From NCBI GenBank assembly GCA_945900965.1, contig CAMDKM010000020.1:1-62055 (forward strand): a stretch of 62,055 nt of DNA. The letters are read 5' to 3'. This stretch comes from Bordetella parapertussis (lineage in GTDB: Bacteria; Pseudomonadota; Gammaproteobacteria; Burkholderiales; JACQAP01). The notes below the pieces were generated by a model. The model searched no databases. It was given only the letters and a program-made list of their open reading frames with translations, and had not been told where the DNA came from. How positions within the stretch are numbered: position 1 is the first letter of the stretch; the number at the start of each line of letters is the position of its first letter. Position numbers and translations under genes: made by a program. Below, piece after piece: positions 26,037 to 34,737 of this stretch.

Positions 26037-26873
26037 ATGAAGCTCAGCGTCCAACAGCGTAATAGGCTGCGACTTGCCCTGCGGCTCGCCGCGGCGGTGG
26101 CAATCACGCTGCTATTTGTGTTTCCCATTTATTGGCTGTTCATGATTTCCTTCAAGACGCCGGAGGAGATTTATTCTTTTCCGCCGAAGTGGTATCCCGG
26201 CCAGATCAATTTCGATAACTATGCGGTGTTGTTCAAGGACGGTGACGCGGTCACGGTATGGAACAGCCTGGTGGTCGCAGGCGTCAGCACGGTCATCGCC
26301 ATGTTTCTCGGCACCCTCTGCGCCTATTCGCTGGCTCGATATCGCACCGGAGGCGATCATCTGGCCAACTGGATCATCTCCCAGCGCATGATCCCGCCCA
26401 TTGCCGTGGTGTTTCCGATTTTTCTGCTCTTTGTCTGGTTGCATCTCGTCGATACCTACATCGGGGTCATCATCCTGTATACCGCCTTCAACCTGCCCTA
26501 TGTAATCTGGATGATGCGCGGCTACATCCTCGATATTCCCAAGGCGCTGGAGGAGTCCGCGCTGGTGGACGGTTGCACGCGTTGGCAAGTCATCTGGAAA
26601 GTCGTCTTCCCGATGTGCCGCGCAGGATTATTCGCCACTGCGATTTTTACCTTTGTTTTCGCCTGGAACGACTTTTTGTTCGCCCTTGTGCTCACCCGCA
26701 CCGAGGTGACCACCTATACCGTGCAGATCACCCACTACTTCGGCGGCCAGTCGAACTTCTGGGCCAAGATATCGGCCATGTCCGTGCTCGGTACCGTGCC
26801 GATATTTATCGCGGTGGCCTTCATGCAACGTTATCTGGTGCGGGGAATTTCGCTCGGGGCGGTTAAGGGGTAG
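26037..26873 (+). CDS. Carbohydrate ABC transporter permease, MalG/UgpE type
   Basis: This is a 278-residue permease. It opens with a basic tip and a long hydrophobic helix (about 18-38), then FMISFKTPEEIY, which is typical of MalG-type proteins. The EAA motif reads LEESALVDGCTRWQVIWKVVFP. The ATG at 26037 was chosen because the upstream frame is not hydrophobic or family-like. It forms the second half of the channel. Confidence 0.9.
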   Translation: MKLSVQQRNRLRLALRLAAAVAITLLFVFPIYWLFMISFKTPEEIYSFPPKWYPGQINFDNYAVLFKDGDAVTVWNSLVVAGVSTVIAMFLGTLCAYSLARYRTGGDHLANWIISQRMIPPIAVVFPIFLLFVWLHLVDTYIGVIILYTAFNLPYVIWMMRGYILDIPKALEESALVDGCTRWQVIWKVVFPMCRAGLFATAIFTFVFAWNDFLFALVLTRTEVTTYTVQITHYFGGQSNFWAKISAMSVLGTVPIFIAVAFMQRYLVRGISLGAVKG

Positions 26874-26883
26874 GCCGTTACAA

Positions 26884-26990
26884 GTGACGGGTGACGAGTG
26901 ACCGGTAATCGCGAAAGCCAATAACAATGCAGACTATTGAAACAACTTACACTGGGTTTTGCTCGTCACTCGTAACCCGTCACCCGTAAC
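26884..26990. repeat. Inverted-arm heptamer element before the ABC ATPase gene
   Basis: GTGACGG/GTGACGA units at 26884-26906 and inverted CGTCACT/CGTCACC/CGTAACC units at 26962-26990 flank a loop of about 55 bases. The right arm ends ten bases before the ATPase start codon. Confidence 0.82.
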
Positions 26991-27000
26991 GATTTCGAAA

Positions 27001-28095
27001 ATGGCCGATCTCAAAATAACCGCCCTCCACAAATATTACGGCAGCGTGCATGCCGTGCGCGGCATCGACCTGGAGATTCCGGAAGGGGAATTTACCGTTC
27101 TGGTCGGCCAGTCCGGCTGCGGAAAGAGCACGCTGCTCAGAACCATCGCCGGGCTGGAGGATGCCGATAGCGGCACGCTCGAAATCGGTGGCGAGGTGGT
27201 GAATCATCGCCCTCCGCGCGAGCGAGACATAGCCATGGTGTTCCAGAATTACGCGCTCTATCCCTACATGAAGGTGTCCGAAAACATCGCCTTTGGCCTG
27301 CGTTCGCGCAAAACGCCGGAGCACGAGATCGAACCCAAGGTCAAACGCGCGGCGCAGATGCTCGCCATCGATCATTTGCTGGATCGTTATCCGAGGCAGC
27401 TTTCGGGGGGACAACTTCAGCGCGTGGCGATCGGTCGGGCCATCGTCCGCCAGGCGCGGCTGTATTTGTTCGACGAGCCGCTTTCCAATCTCGACGCTCA
27501 GTTACGCGACGAGATGCGGGGGGAAATCAAGCGGCTGCACCAGGATCTGGGCAAAACCATGATCTACGTGACCCACGACCAGATCGAAGCCATGACGATG
27601 GCTGACCGCATCGTGTTGTTGCGCGACGGCAAGATCGAACAGGCCGGAGCGCCGCTGGATCTTTTTGAACGCCCGGCGACCAAATACGTGGCCGGTTTCC
27701 TGGGTTCGCCGTCGATGAACTTCCTGAATGCCACGCTTGCCGCGGAAGGCAACGGACTTGCCATCCGTCTAGCCGACACAACGACGTTGCCCCTGCCGTC
27801 TGCGCGCGCCGTTGGTCTGGATAAACATCGCGATCGGGCCGTCATCCTCGGAGTGAGGCCCGAACACATGACCCGCGCCGCTGAAGGTCGCCCGGGGCTC
27901 GCCCGCTTCAGGGCAAGAATCGACCTCCTGCAACCGACCGGGTCGCGCACCTACGCCACGTTCAATCTGGGTGGCATGCCCGTCACTGCCGAGCTGCAAG
28001 CGCACGACGTAACCCAGATAAACCAGCTCATCGAGTTGGCGATCGATATGAATCGCGTCATCATCATTGATCCGGCGACGGAGAAAGTTTTGTGA
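27001..28095 (+). CDS. Carbohydrate ABC transporter ATPase, UgpC/MalK type
   Basis: This is a 364-residue ATPase. Walker A GQSGCGKST is at 36-44; QNYALYPYMKV is the Q-loop region; LSGGQLQRVAIGRAI is the signature; LYLFDEPLSNLDAQLR carries Walker B and D-loop; YVTHDQIEAMTMADR is the H-loop. A TOBE-type regulatory domain follows from about residue 240. MADLKITALHKYYG at 27001 is the natural start; an upstream in-frame ATG would translate repeat DNA. There is no good Shine-Dalgarno sequence. It energises the two adjacent permeases. Confidence 0.93.
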   Translation: MADLKITALHKYYGSVHAVRGIDLEIPEGEFTVLVGQSGCGKSTLLRTIAGLEDADSGTLEIGGEVVNHRPPRERDIAMVFQNYALYPYMKVSENIAFGLRSRKTPEHEIEPKVKRAAQMLAIDHLLDRYPRQLSGGQLQRVAIGRAIVRQARLYLFDEPLSNLDAQLRDEMRGEIKRLHQDLGKTMIYVTHDQIEAMTMADRIVLLRDGKIEQAGAPLDLFERPATKYVAGFLGSPSMNFLNATLAAEGNGLAIRLADTTTLPLPSARAVGLDKHRDRAVILGVRPEHMTRAAEGRPGLARFRARIDLLQPTGSRTYATFNLGGMPVTAELQAHDVTQINQLIELAIDMNRVIIIDPATEKVL

Positions 28096-28225
28096 GGGGC
28101 AAAGGGCGGGATTGGGGATCGAGGATTGAGGGTCGGGCTTGAGGCTCTTCACCCTTCACTCATTCACTCATTCACTCATTCACGCTTTCACGCATTCCCT
28201 CTTGACTCGTCACTCATTCACGCGT
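28096..28225. repeat. Inverted-arm short tandem repeat element
   Basis: A purine arm (GGGATTG, GGATCGA, GGATTGA units, 28096-28138) is followed by a pyrimidine arm of CATTCACT 8-base units (28144-28225), in the spacer before the lactonase-like gene. Confidence 0.75.
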
Positions 28226-28241
28226 TTAAAAGGTAAAAACA

Positions 28242-30209
28242 ATGAAAACTCCTGCACTCTCCAGGTCTGTTGCCCTGTGCGGCACCGAGCAGCCGGACGT
28301 TCCCGGACGCATTCTCAAGGCCGGCCCCCTGACGGTCGAATTCGACCAGGGCCAACTGCGATATATCCGATACAACGGCGTCGAAGTTTTGCGTGCGGTG
28401 GGTTTTTTGGTGCGCGACGAGAATTGGGGGACCTACACCCCGATCATCAGCGATCTGCAAATCAACCAGCGCGCCAATGGTTTTTCGGTCTCCTTTCACG
28501 CGGTGTGCAAGCGCCCCGGCCAGGAAATCGGCTACCACGCCAGCATCGAAGCAACACCCGAAGGACTGCTGTTCGAAGGCGCCGCCACCCCACAAACCAA
28601 GTTCCTTACGGCCCGCACCGGCTTTGTTGTCCTGCATCCGCTCAAGGGTGTCGCCGGCTGTCCTCTGGAAGTCGAACATGTGGACGGCAAGATCGTTAAA
28701 ACGAAATTTCCCACCGAGGTCAATCCGGTCCAGCCGGTCTTGAACATTCGTTCCCTGACTCACGAAGTACTGCCCGGTCTGAAAGCGACTGTGCGCATGG
28801 AAGGCGACACATTCGAGATGGAAGACCACCGCAATTGGACCGATGCCTCTTTCAAGACTTACGTGCGTCCGCTGATTCTTCCCTGGCCTTACACGCTTCA
28901 GGCCGGCGAAAGAGTGGTCCAGTCGATCAAACTGACCTTGCGCGGCAAGCCCGCTGCGGGCGCAAAAAACGCGGGCGGCAAAGCGATCGACATCAAACTC
29001 GGCACCCTCACGCGCGACACGCTCCCACCGATCGGATTGGGCATGCCGGCCGAGGAAATCGAACACGCCACCCTTTACTTCGATCTGCTCAAACTCGCCG
29101 CACCACGTTTTCTGGTCTGCCACATTGACCCGCGCCAGCATCATGGCCTTAAGGAACTCTATGGTTATCGGGTTTTGTGCGAACAGATCGGCGCCGATTG
29201 TGAATTGGAAGTTGTCGTGCAGAGCATCGACAAATTTCAAGCCGAACTGGAACAACTCGCCGGGCTGGTCAAAGAGTCCGGTCTGAAGCTTGCATCCGTC
29301 GCGGTCGTCCCTGTCGGCGACTTGAAGTCAGTGTTGCCGGGTGGACCGCGCCCTCCCGCGCCGCCGCTGGAAGAGCTTTACGCTGCCGCGCGCGGCGCCT
29401 TTCCTGGCGTTCGGCTGGGTGGGGGAATGTTTTCGTTTTTCACCGAACTCAACCGCAAGCGCGTGCCGGCCAAGCTGCTGGACTTCGTGGTGAACACCAC
29501 CTGCCCGATCGTCCATGCCGCCGACGACCGCTCGGTGATGGAAACGCTCGAAGCCTTGCCCTTTCAGGTCAAAACCGCGCGCAGCTTCATCGGCAAAACA
29601 CCCCATCGCATCGGTCCAAGTGGCATCGGCTGTCGCGACAATCCCCATGGCGCAACCTGGACGCCGAACCCGGACAACCTGCGTGTATGCCTGACCAAAC
29701 TCGACCCTCGCCAGCGCGGACTGTTCGCCGCCGCCTGGACACTGGGTTATGTCGCCACACTCGCGCGCACCGGCATCGAGGCCATCTGCTTGGGAGCGCC
29801 TACCGGGCCGTTGGGTTATATCTACCGCAAGTCCGAACATGCACAGCCGTGGTACGACCAGATCGCCGGCACCACGGTGTTTCCCGCCTATCACCTCATT
29901 GCCGGGCTCACGCATGGTGCCGGACGCAAACTTGTGGAAACCACTTCGTCGGACGCACAAAAAGTCCAATGCCTCGCCTATCAAGGGAAAGCGGGCACAA
30001 CACTCTGGATAGCCAACCTCACTGCCGACAAACAGGCTATCAGCCTATCAGGCGACAGCGGAAAAGTAGCGGTGGGAATACTGGGCCAGGACAGTTTGAT
30101 CTCCGCCACCACCACCCCGCGGGTTTTCCAAAACACCTGGAAACCGCTCAAGGGTAAAACATTGGATCTGGGGGCTTACGCCGTCGCATTCCTGTCGATC
30201 GACAATTAA
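28242..30209 (+). CDS. ApnL-like protein, possible D-apionate lactonase
   Basis: This is a 655-residue soluble protein with no signal peptide. The N-terminal part reads LRYIRYNGVEVLRAVGFLVRD and NWGTYTP, in a beta-rich domain of about 230 residues; the C-terminal half looks alpha/beta. I recall this opening from the D-apionate lactonase (ApnL) family of D-apiose catabolism. I cannot align it, so treat the function as a hypothesis. It follows a carbohydrate ABC transporter and precedes an MFS permease, which suits a sugar-acid lactone hydrolase. AAGG lies eight bases before the ATG. Other apionate-pathway genes (oxidoisomerase, kinase) were not recognised nearby. Confidence 0.5.
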   Translation: MKTPALSRSVALCGTEQPDVPGRILKAGPLTVEFDQGQLRYIRYNGVEVLRAVGFLVRDENWGTYTPIISDLQINQRANGFSVSFHAVCKRPGQEIGYHASIEATPEGLLFEGAATPQTKFLTARTGFVVLHPLKGVAGCPLEVEHVDGKIVKTKFPTEVNPVQPVLNIRSLTHEVLPGLKATVRMEGDTFEMEDHRNWTDASFKTYVRPLILPWPYTLQAGERVVQSIKLTLRGKPAAGAKNAGGKAIDIKLGTLTRDTLPPIGLGMPAEEIEHATLYFDLLKLAAPRFLVCHIDPRQHHGLKELYGYRVLCEQIGADCELEVVVQSIDKFQAELEQLAGLVKESGLKLASVAVVPVGDLKSVLPGGPRPPAPPLEELYAAARGAFPGVRLGGGMFSFFTELNRKRVPAKLLDFVVNTTCPIVHAADDRSVMETLEALPFQVKTARSFIGKTPHRIGPSGIGCRDNPHGATWTPNPDNLRVCLTKLDPRQRGLFAAAWTLGYVATLARTGIEAICLGAPTGPLGYIYRKSEHAQPWYDQIAGTTVFPAYHLIAGLTHGAGRKLVETTSSDAQKVQCLAYQGKAGTTLWIANLTADKQAISLSGDSGKVAVGILGQDSLISATTTPRVFQNTWKPLKGKTLDLGAYAVAFLSIDN

Positions 30210-30289
30210 GCCGCGGATGGGAAGACGTGAGACACTTCCCTCCCGATTGCCATGTATTGACAGGCTGATAATCCACCACGGAGACAACG

Positions 30290-31576
30290 ATGGATCTCGC
30301 GCAACGCAGGGTACTGTTGGCCTCTACCGTTGGCTCGGCGCTCGAGTGGTATGACTTTTTTATCTACGGCACTGCCTCGGCGCTGGTATTCGGAGAATTA
30401 TTTTTTCCGAAACTCGATCCGACATCCGGCACACTGGCCGCATTTGCAACCTTCGGTGTCGGTTTCTTTGCGCGCCCATTCGGCGGCATGTTGTTCGGTC
30501 ATCTCGGCGATCGGCTGGGACGTAAACCGGTGCTGGTCATCACCCTGCTTTTGGTGGGGGTCGGCACTTTCCTGATCGGGTTGTTACCCACCTATGCGAC
30601 GGCCGGCCTGTGGGCGCCCGCCATGCTGGTTGCGCTGCGCCTGGTTCAAGGATTCGGCGCAGGCGCGGAGTACGGTGGAGCGGTGATCCTCGCCGTCGAG
30701 CACGCGCCACCTGGCCGACGCGGATTCTTCGGCAGTTGGGCGGCCATGGGTGTCAATTTCGGCCTGCTGCTCGCCACCGGCGTTTTTGCACTGGTATCAC
30801 TGCTTCCCAAGGAGGACTTTCTGAGCTGGGGATGGCGCATTCCGTTTCTACTGAGCATTGTGCTCATACTTTTCGGGCTCTACATTCGGGCGCGCGTTTC
30901 GGAAACGCCGGTGTTTAGCCAAATCGCAACCCATGCCAAACCTGTGCGCTCGCCGGTCATTGAGGCATTTCGCAAGTACCCGCGCGAATTTCTCGTGGTA
31001 TTCGGTGCCCGCCTGGCCGAAAACGGACTGGGATTTTTGTATCCGGTATTCACCTTGAGTTACATGACCAAACATTTGGGTCTGTCGCGAACCATGGTGT
31101 TGTCCGGCATCATGTTCGCGTATGCCGTCTCGCTTGCCACCATTCCATTTTTCGCTTCGCTGTCGGACCGCATCGGCCGCCGGCCTGTGTATGGTGGCGC
31201 GGCATTGTTCTCCGCCGCCATGGCCTTTCCTTTCTTCTGGATGGTGGACACCGGCTCGCCCTTGCTGATCTGGATTGCGCTGACACTGGTGATTGCCATC
31301 GGCGTTGCCGGCATGTTCGGTTCCCAGGCAGCCTATTTCGCGGAGCTCTTCGGGGCGCGGCTTCGCTACAGTGGATTTGCCTCCGCTCGCGAGTTGGGTT
31401 CATTGCTCGCCGGCGGACCGGCGCCTTTTATTGCGACGCTTTTGCTCACTTGGGCAGGCGGCCAGCCATGGGGAGTTGCGAGCTATATCGCTGCACTTTC
31501 ATTGCTTACTGTCATTGCGATCTTCCTTGGCCCGGAAACCTATCGAAGCGATATCAATGCGAGCAGGGACGCTTGA
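30290..31576 (+). CDS. MFS transporter, metabolite:H+ symporter (MHS) family
   Basis: This is a 428-residue protein with twelve expected transmembrane helices. LASTVGSALEWYDFFIYGTAS is the MHS opening, here as GSALEWYDFFIYG at about 15-27. GHLGDRLGRKPVL is the loop 2-3 signature, and RLVQGFGAGAEYGGA is the helix 4 motif. The second half has SLSDRIGRRPVYG. MHS permeases import organic acids such as shikimate, ketoglutarate or citrate with protons. GGAGAC precedes the ATG. It is probably co-regulated with the preceding gene but is 80 bases downstream. Confidence 0.9.
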   Translation: MDLAQRRVLLASTVGSALEWYDFFIYGTASALVFGELFFPKLDPTSGTLAAFATFGVGFFARPFGGMLFGHLGDRLGRKPVLVITLLLVGVGTFLIGLLPTYATAGLWAPAMLVALRLVQGFGAGAEYGGAVILAVEHAPPGRRGFFGSWAAMGVNFGLLLATGVFALVSLLPKEDFLSWGWRIPFLLSIVLILFGLYIRARVSETPVFSQIATHAKPVRSPVIEAFRKYPREFLVVFGARLAENGLGFLYPVFTLSYMTKHLGLSRTMVLSGIMFAYAVSLATIPFFASLSDRIGRRPVYGGAALFSAAMAFPFFWMVDTGSPLLIWIALTLVIAIGVAGMFGSQAAYFAELFGARLRYSGFASARELGSLLAGGPAPFIATLLLTWAGGQPWGVASYIAALSLLTVIAIFLGPETYRSDINASRDA

Positions 31577-31772
31577 GCAAGCTTGCTTATCGCATCCATT
31601 GCCCTGGACTGACGCTTAAAATCGACATTTTCGGCGGCTGAAGGGCTGCTATTGCACTCGCAGCGCCTTGATAGTCGCGACCTTTTTATACTCCCGACTC
31701 GGCCTGAATCTTGCATCGAATTTATGCGTTTCAATTCGCGCCATCCATTCCCCCCTCTTGCCAATCCGGAAC

Positions 31773-32354
31773 ATGTTCGGAAAAAAATTCCGCGCAAGAA
31801 CTGCTACAGGCCGAATGTCGATGTTGGGCCGCTGGTGGAACGATCTGCGCTTTTTCTGGCACACCCGCAACAAGGCGCCGTTGGTCGCTGTTGTGTTCGT
31901 CGGGAGTGTTCTATTCGCCGGCTTCTCCCTCATTGGTGTTTTTGAGTCTCGGACTGCACAGAAACAGGAATTAACCTGCCTTGCCTTGAATATCTATTAT
32001 GAAGCGCGTGGCGAGTCGCGTGCGGGCCAACAAGCCGTGGCCGAGGTCACCATGAATCGTGTTGCCTCTCCCCGCTATCCCGATACCGTTTGCGAAGTGA
32101 TATTTCAAAAAAACTGGGATTATCTTCGCAAACGCTACGTTGGCGCGTTTTCCTGGACGGAATTCGACGTTCGCCCGCGTCCGTTCGGCGAATCCTGGGA
32201 ACAGGCGCAAAAAACCGCGGACGAAGTATTTTTTCGCCGACTGCCCACACTAACAAAAGGCGCCCTGCACTATCACGCTCGTTACATACGCCCAAGCTGG
32301 TCGAAGAAAAAAAAACCGATTGCCCGCATCGGCCGGCATGTATTCTATAAATAG
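31773..32354 (+). CDS. SleB-type cell wall hydrolase
   Basis: This is a 193-residue membrane-anchored hydrolase. One transmembrane helix (about residues 33-53) is followed by the Hydrolase_2 domain: LALNIYYEARGESRAGQQAV and TMNRV. The glutamate of YEARGE is the expected catalytic acid of this lytic-transglycosylase-like fold. The C-terminus has ALHYHARYIRPSW. I placed the start at 31773; an ATG at 31815 also retains the helix. In non-spore-formers such proteins act on peptidoglycan at the inner-membrane outer face. Confidence 0.82.
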   Translation: MFGKKFRARTATGRMSMLGRWWNDLRFFWHTRNKAPLVAVVFVGSVLFAGFSLIGVFESRTAQKQELTCLALNIYYEARGESRAGQQAVAEVTMNRVASPRYPDTVCEVIFQKNWDYLRKRYVGAFSWTEFDVRPRPFGESWEQAQKTADEVFFRRLPTLTKGALHYHARYIRPSWSKKKKPIARIGRHVFYK

Positions 32355-32357
32355 ACG

Positions 32358-32912
32358 ATGCCGCCCATCATCCGCCCCTGCAGCATGGAAGACATGCCCG
32401 AGTTGTATTCGGTGATCAACAATGCGGCAGAGGCTTACAAAGGAGTAATCCCTGCCGACTGCTGGCACACGCCTTATATGTCCATGCAGGAACTGGAGCG
32501 AGAAATTGCCGATGGGGTGCGTTTCTCATGTCTGGAGTCGATGCGAAAAATCCAGGGGGTGACGGGCATGCAGGATCGCGGGGACGTTGCACTGATTCGA
32601 CATGCGTACGTGCGAACCGAATTTCAGAATCAAGGTATCGGATCACAACTTCTGCGCAATGCCGAACGGATAATCGACAAGCCGATCCTGGTCGGAACCT
32701 GGAGGGCGGCTAACTGGGCGATCGGTTTCTACGTCAAGAACGGCTACCGGATGCTTGGCCATGAGGAGGCAGAACACTTGTTGCGAAAGTACTGGCACGT
32801 CCCGCAGCGCCAAATCGAAACCTCGGTGGTTCTCGCCCTGGAATCGCATTGGCCAGCAGCGCCCAAGACCAAAATCCCGGCGCCCGACGATGGTAAGATT
32901 GATTCGAGCTAA
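32358..32912 (+). CDS. GNAT-family N-acetyltransferase
   Basis: This is a 184-residue protein. The acetyl-CoA-binding motif A is RHAYVRTEFQNQGIGSQLL, with the Q-x-x-G-I-G-S pyrophosphate loop; FYVKNGYRMLG is motif B. The substrate is unknown. It starts four bases after the hydrolase stop, so the two are probably cotranscribed. No Shine-Dalgarno sequence is visible. The last 30 residues are a polar tail. Confidence 0.82.
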   Translation: MPPIIRPCSMEDMPELYSVINNAAEAYKGVIPADCWHTPYMSMQELEREIADGVRFSCLESMRKIQGVTGMQDRGDVALIRHAYVRTEFQNQGIGSQLLRNAERIIDKPILVGTWRAANWAIGFYVKNGYRMLGHEEAEHLLRKYWHVPQRQIETSVVLALESHWPAAPKTKIPAPDDGKIDSS

Positions 32913-32989
32913 ATCCGCGGGCTGCGACGATAAACGCCTATTGGATTCATGGCGTACACTGCCGCAATGGAAGTAAGCTCCATTCATTT

Positions 32990-33265
32990 GTGGTCGGGAA
33001 ATCAGTGACAGGTCGAAAAACGAAAAATAATGGCGCGGCGCGTCCCATCCGCACACAACGGGATTACAAGGGCGCACAATCGGCGGCGAAAAAGATTTCC
33101 AACGGTCTGGTTGCGGAATCGGCCGCGGAACAGCGCCTGCAATCCCTGATTCACGAAATGGAGAAATTCGACGACGAAGAGTCGGAGGGTGCCGAAGGCG
33201 ATGCCGGTGCGGTGGATGACGGCCCAAGGCGCCGTTGGTCGGACGAATCCGCGGATCCGGAATAA
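32990..33265 (+). CDS. Small hypothetical protein, basic head and acidic tail
   Basis: This 91-residue protein starts at GTG (32990 or, less likely, 33005). The first 40 residues are basic (GRKTKNN, RTQRDYKG, AAKK), residues 55-75 are strongly acidic (EKFDDEESEGAEGD), and no hydrophobic segment occurs. No family is recognised. The charge pattern suggests a nucleic-acid- or protein-binding accessory polypeptide, but this is a guess. It lies 77 bases after the acetyltransferase, on the same strand. Confidence 0.45.
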   Translation: MVGKSVTGRKTKNNGAARPIRTQRDYKGAQSAAKKISNGLVAESAAEQRLQSLIHEMEKFDDEESEGAEGDAGAVDDGPRRRWSDESADPE

Positions 33266-33339
33266 GTAGCGGGCAAACCGGTGCCCGAAAGCCGGCAGGC
33301 ATGCGAAAATGCCGCCAGGTCAACAACCAAGGACTGTGA

Positions 33340-33504
33340 ATGGCCAAGCCCAACTACGGATTTGAGAAGCGCCAGCGGGAGATTGCGAAAAAAAAGAAAC
33401 AGGAAGAAAAACGCCTGAAGAAAACCGGCGCCAATGAGCCATCCACTCAGGAAAACCCGGCCCCACCACCCGAGGGCGCCGGCAAAACGCCCACGGATAC
33501 CTGA
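33340..33504 (+). CDS. 54-residue lysine-rich small protein
   Basis: This short gene has an ATG at 33340 and a stop at 33502-33504. It starts MAKPNYGFEKRQREIAKKKK, continues QEEKRLKK and ends in a proline/glycine-rich tail. The basic amphipathic head is typical of a small conserved proteobacterial protein I have seen annotated as hypothetical; no function is known to me. It is 74 bases after the 91-residue hypothetical gene and is followed by a hairpin. Confidence 0.6.
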   Translation: MAKPNYGFEKRQREIAKKKKQEEKRLKKTGANEPSTQENPAPPPEGAGKTPTDT

Positions 33505-33520
33505 TATTCCGCACCGCCAC

Positions 33521-33544
33521 CCGGCCGAAGCAAAATTCGGCCGG
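33521..33544 (+). terminator. Hairpin after the small-protein gene
   Basis: CCGGCCGA (33521-33528) pairs with TCGGCCGG (33537-33544), 16 bases past the stop. There is no T-run, so termination is uncertain. Confidence 0.4.
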
Positions 33545-33809
33545 AGTACTCTGCATTAACTCTTCCCTTCCCCACCGGGGCAAGCTTGCCTTTCCGCTTC
33601 TGTCCACAATCAGTTTATCTGAGCACCTCTCGTCCGTCCGGTTTGAGCATGGCACGTTCGACTTACCTTGGTGGTAATGCGAAACAGCGTTCGCGCATCC
33701 ATTCGGATCGGTGAGCGTCGCCGAATGCGGAACGGATGCGTTGTCTCAGATCACCCTATTGCCCACCCCATGGCGGATTCGATGCTGGAAGTGCGGCTGG
33801 GTTGCATGC
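33545..33809. other. Non-coding convergent spacer
   Basis: Together with the hairpin this makes about 305 bases between the small-protein gene and the convergent aldolase. I see no supported gene, RNA or repeat here. Open frames in it have no ribosome site or family features. Confidence 0.5.
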
Positions 33810-34598
33810 TTATTTGCGCTCGGCATCCCATAACGACTGGCAGAGATTGATTCCCTGCGTCAGAGCCCCCTGCAACAGCATCGAATCGACACCTACCGAA
33901 AACAGGCGAAAACCTTTTTTCCAATAGTCCCGGGTCCAGGCTTCACTGCCGCTCATGCAGGCCAGCACTTTGCCGTGTTTCTGGGCGGCGGCCACCAGTT
34001 TCTTGATGGCAGACACGTATTTGGGATGGTCAAACTGGGCAGGGATGCCGAGAAAATTGGTCAGGTCATAGTGACCCAGCCAAAGCACGTCGACACCTGG
34101 TACGGCCGCAATGGCTTCCACGTTCTCGATACCTTCGGCGGTTTCGATCAGACACATCACCAAGGTGCGGGCATTGGCAACCTTGATCTTCGCCGCCACG
34201 TCGCCACCTTGATAGTCGTCGCACGCAAACCCGAAGGCCGCGCCACGCCGCCCTTTGGGCGGATATTGGGTGCAGGACACGATAAATTCCGCCTGCTCCG
34301 CAGTCCCCACCATGGGCACCATGATTCCCAGGGCGCCGAGATCAAGGGCTCGCGATATATAGTGATATTGGTGAGTAGGCACTCGCACCATGGGCGCCAG
34401 ATCGATCCCGCGGCAGGCGGCGATCTGAGTCTTGACGGTTTCATAAGTGGTGCCGGAATGCTCCATATCCATCAGCAAAAACTCCGCGCCTGCCGACTTG
34501 ACGATCTGGGGCAACCCAGGCACCAGGAATTCCCAGCCAAAGGTTCCGAAAACGGGCTGGCCCTTGAGGAGTTTTTTCTTTACGGGGTTATCGCGCAT
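33810..34598 (-). CDS. HpcH/HpaI-family aldolase
   Basis: This is a 262-residue class II pyruvate-type aldolase. FLLMDMEHSGTTYE contains the acidic/His region near residue 40; LIETAEGIENVEAI carries the metal-binding glutamate; VDVLWLGHYDLTNFLG carries the metal-binding aspartate (usually GPxDLS). Such enzymes cleave 4-hydroxy-2-oxo acids to pyruvate and an aldehyde. The ATG at 34598 follows a heptamer array, with no Shine-Dalgarno sequence. The neighbour upstream on the same strand is a 2-hydroxyacid dehydrogenase. Confidence 0.85.
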   Translation of the reverse strand: MRDNPVKKKLLKGQPVFGTFGWEFLVPGLPQIVKSAGAEFLLMDMEHSGTTYETVKTQIAACRGIDLAPMVRVPTHQYHYISRALDLGALGIMVPMVGTAEQAEFIVSCTQYPPKGRRGAAFGFACDDYQGGDVAAKIKVANARTLVMCLIETAEGIENVEAIAAVPGVDVLWLGHYDLTNFLGIPAQFDHPKYVSAIKKLVAAAQKHGKVLACMSGSEAWTRDYWKKGFRLFSVGVDSMLLQGALTQGINLCQSLWDAERK

Positions 34599-34607
34599 GG
34601 GGGAGTC

Positions 34608-34732
34608 CGGTGACGGGTGACGGGTGACGGGTGACGGGTGACGGGTGGATTTTTGGTAGTGGGTGTTAGTGTGTAAATTACTTTCACGGTTTTTGCAATT
34701 CACTCGTCACCCGTAACTCGTCTCCGTCGTTT
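34608..34732. repeat. Inverted-arm heptamer element with five perfect GTGACGG copies
   Basis: GTGACGG occurs five times without a mismatch (34610-34644). The inverted arm, TCACTCGTCACCCGTAACTCG and relatives, lies at 34700-34732. The loop is AT-rich, about 52 bases. It occupies the whole spacer between the dehydrogenase stop and the aldolase start. Confidence 0.88.
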
Positions 34733-34737
34733 CACGC

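Noticed and set aside
28218-29255. 345-codon minus-strand frame opposite the ApnL-like gene
   Set aside because: Shadow frame; begins and ends without start signals, and the sense gene has clear context.
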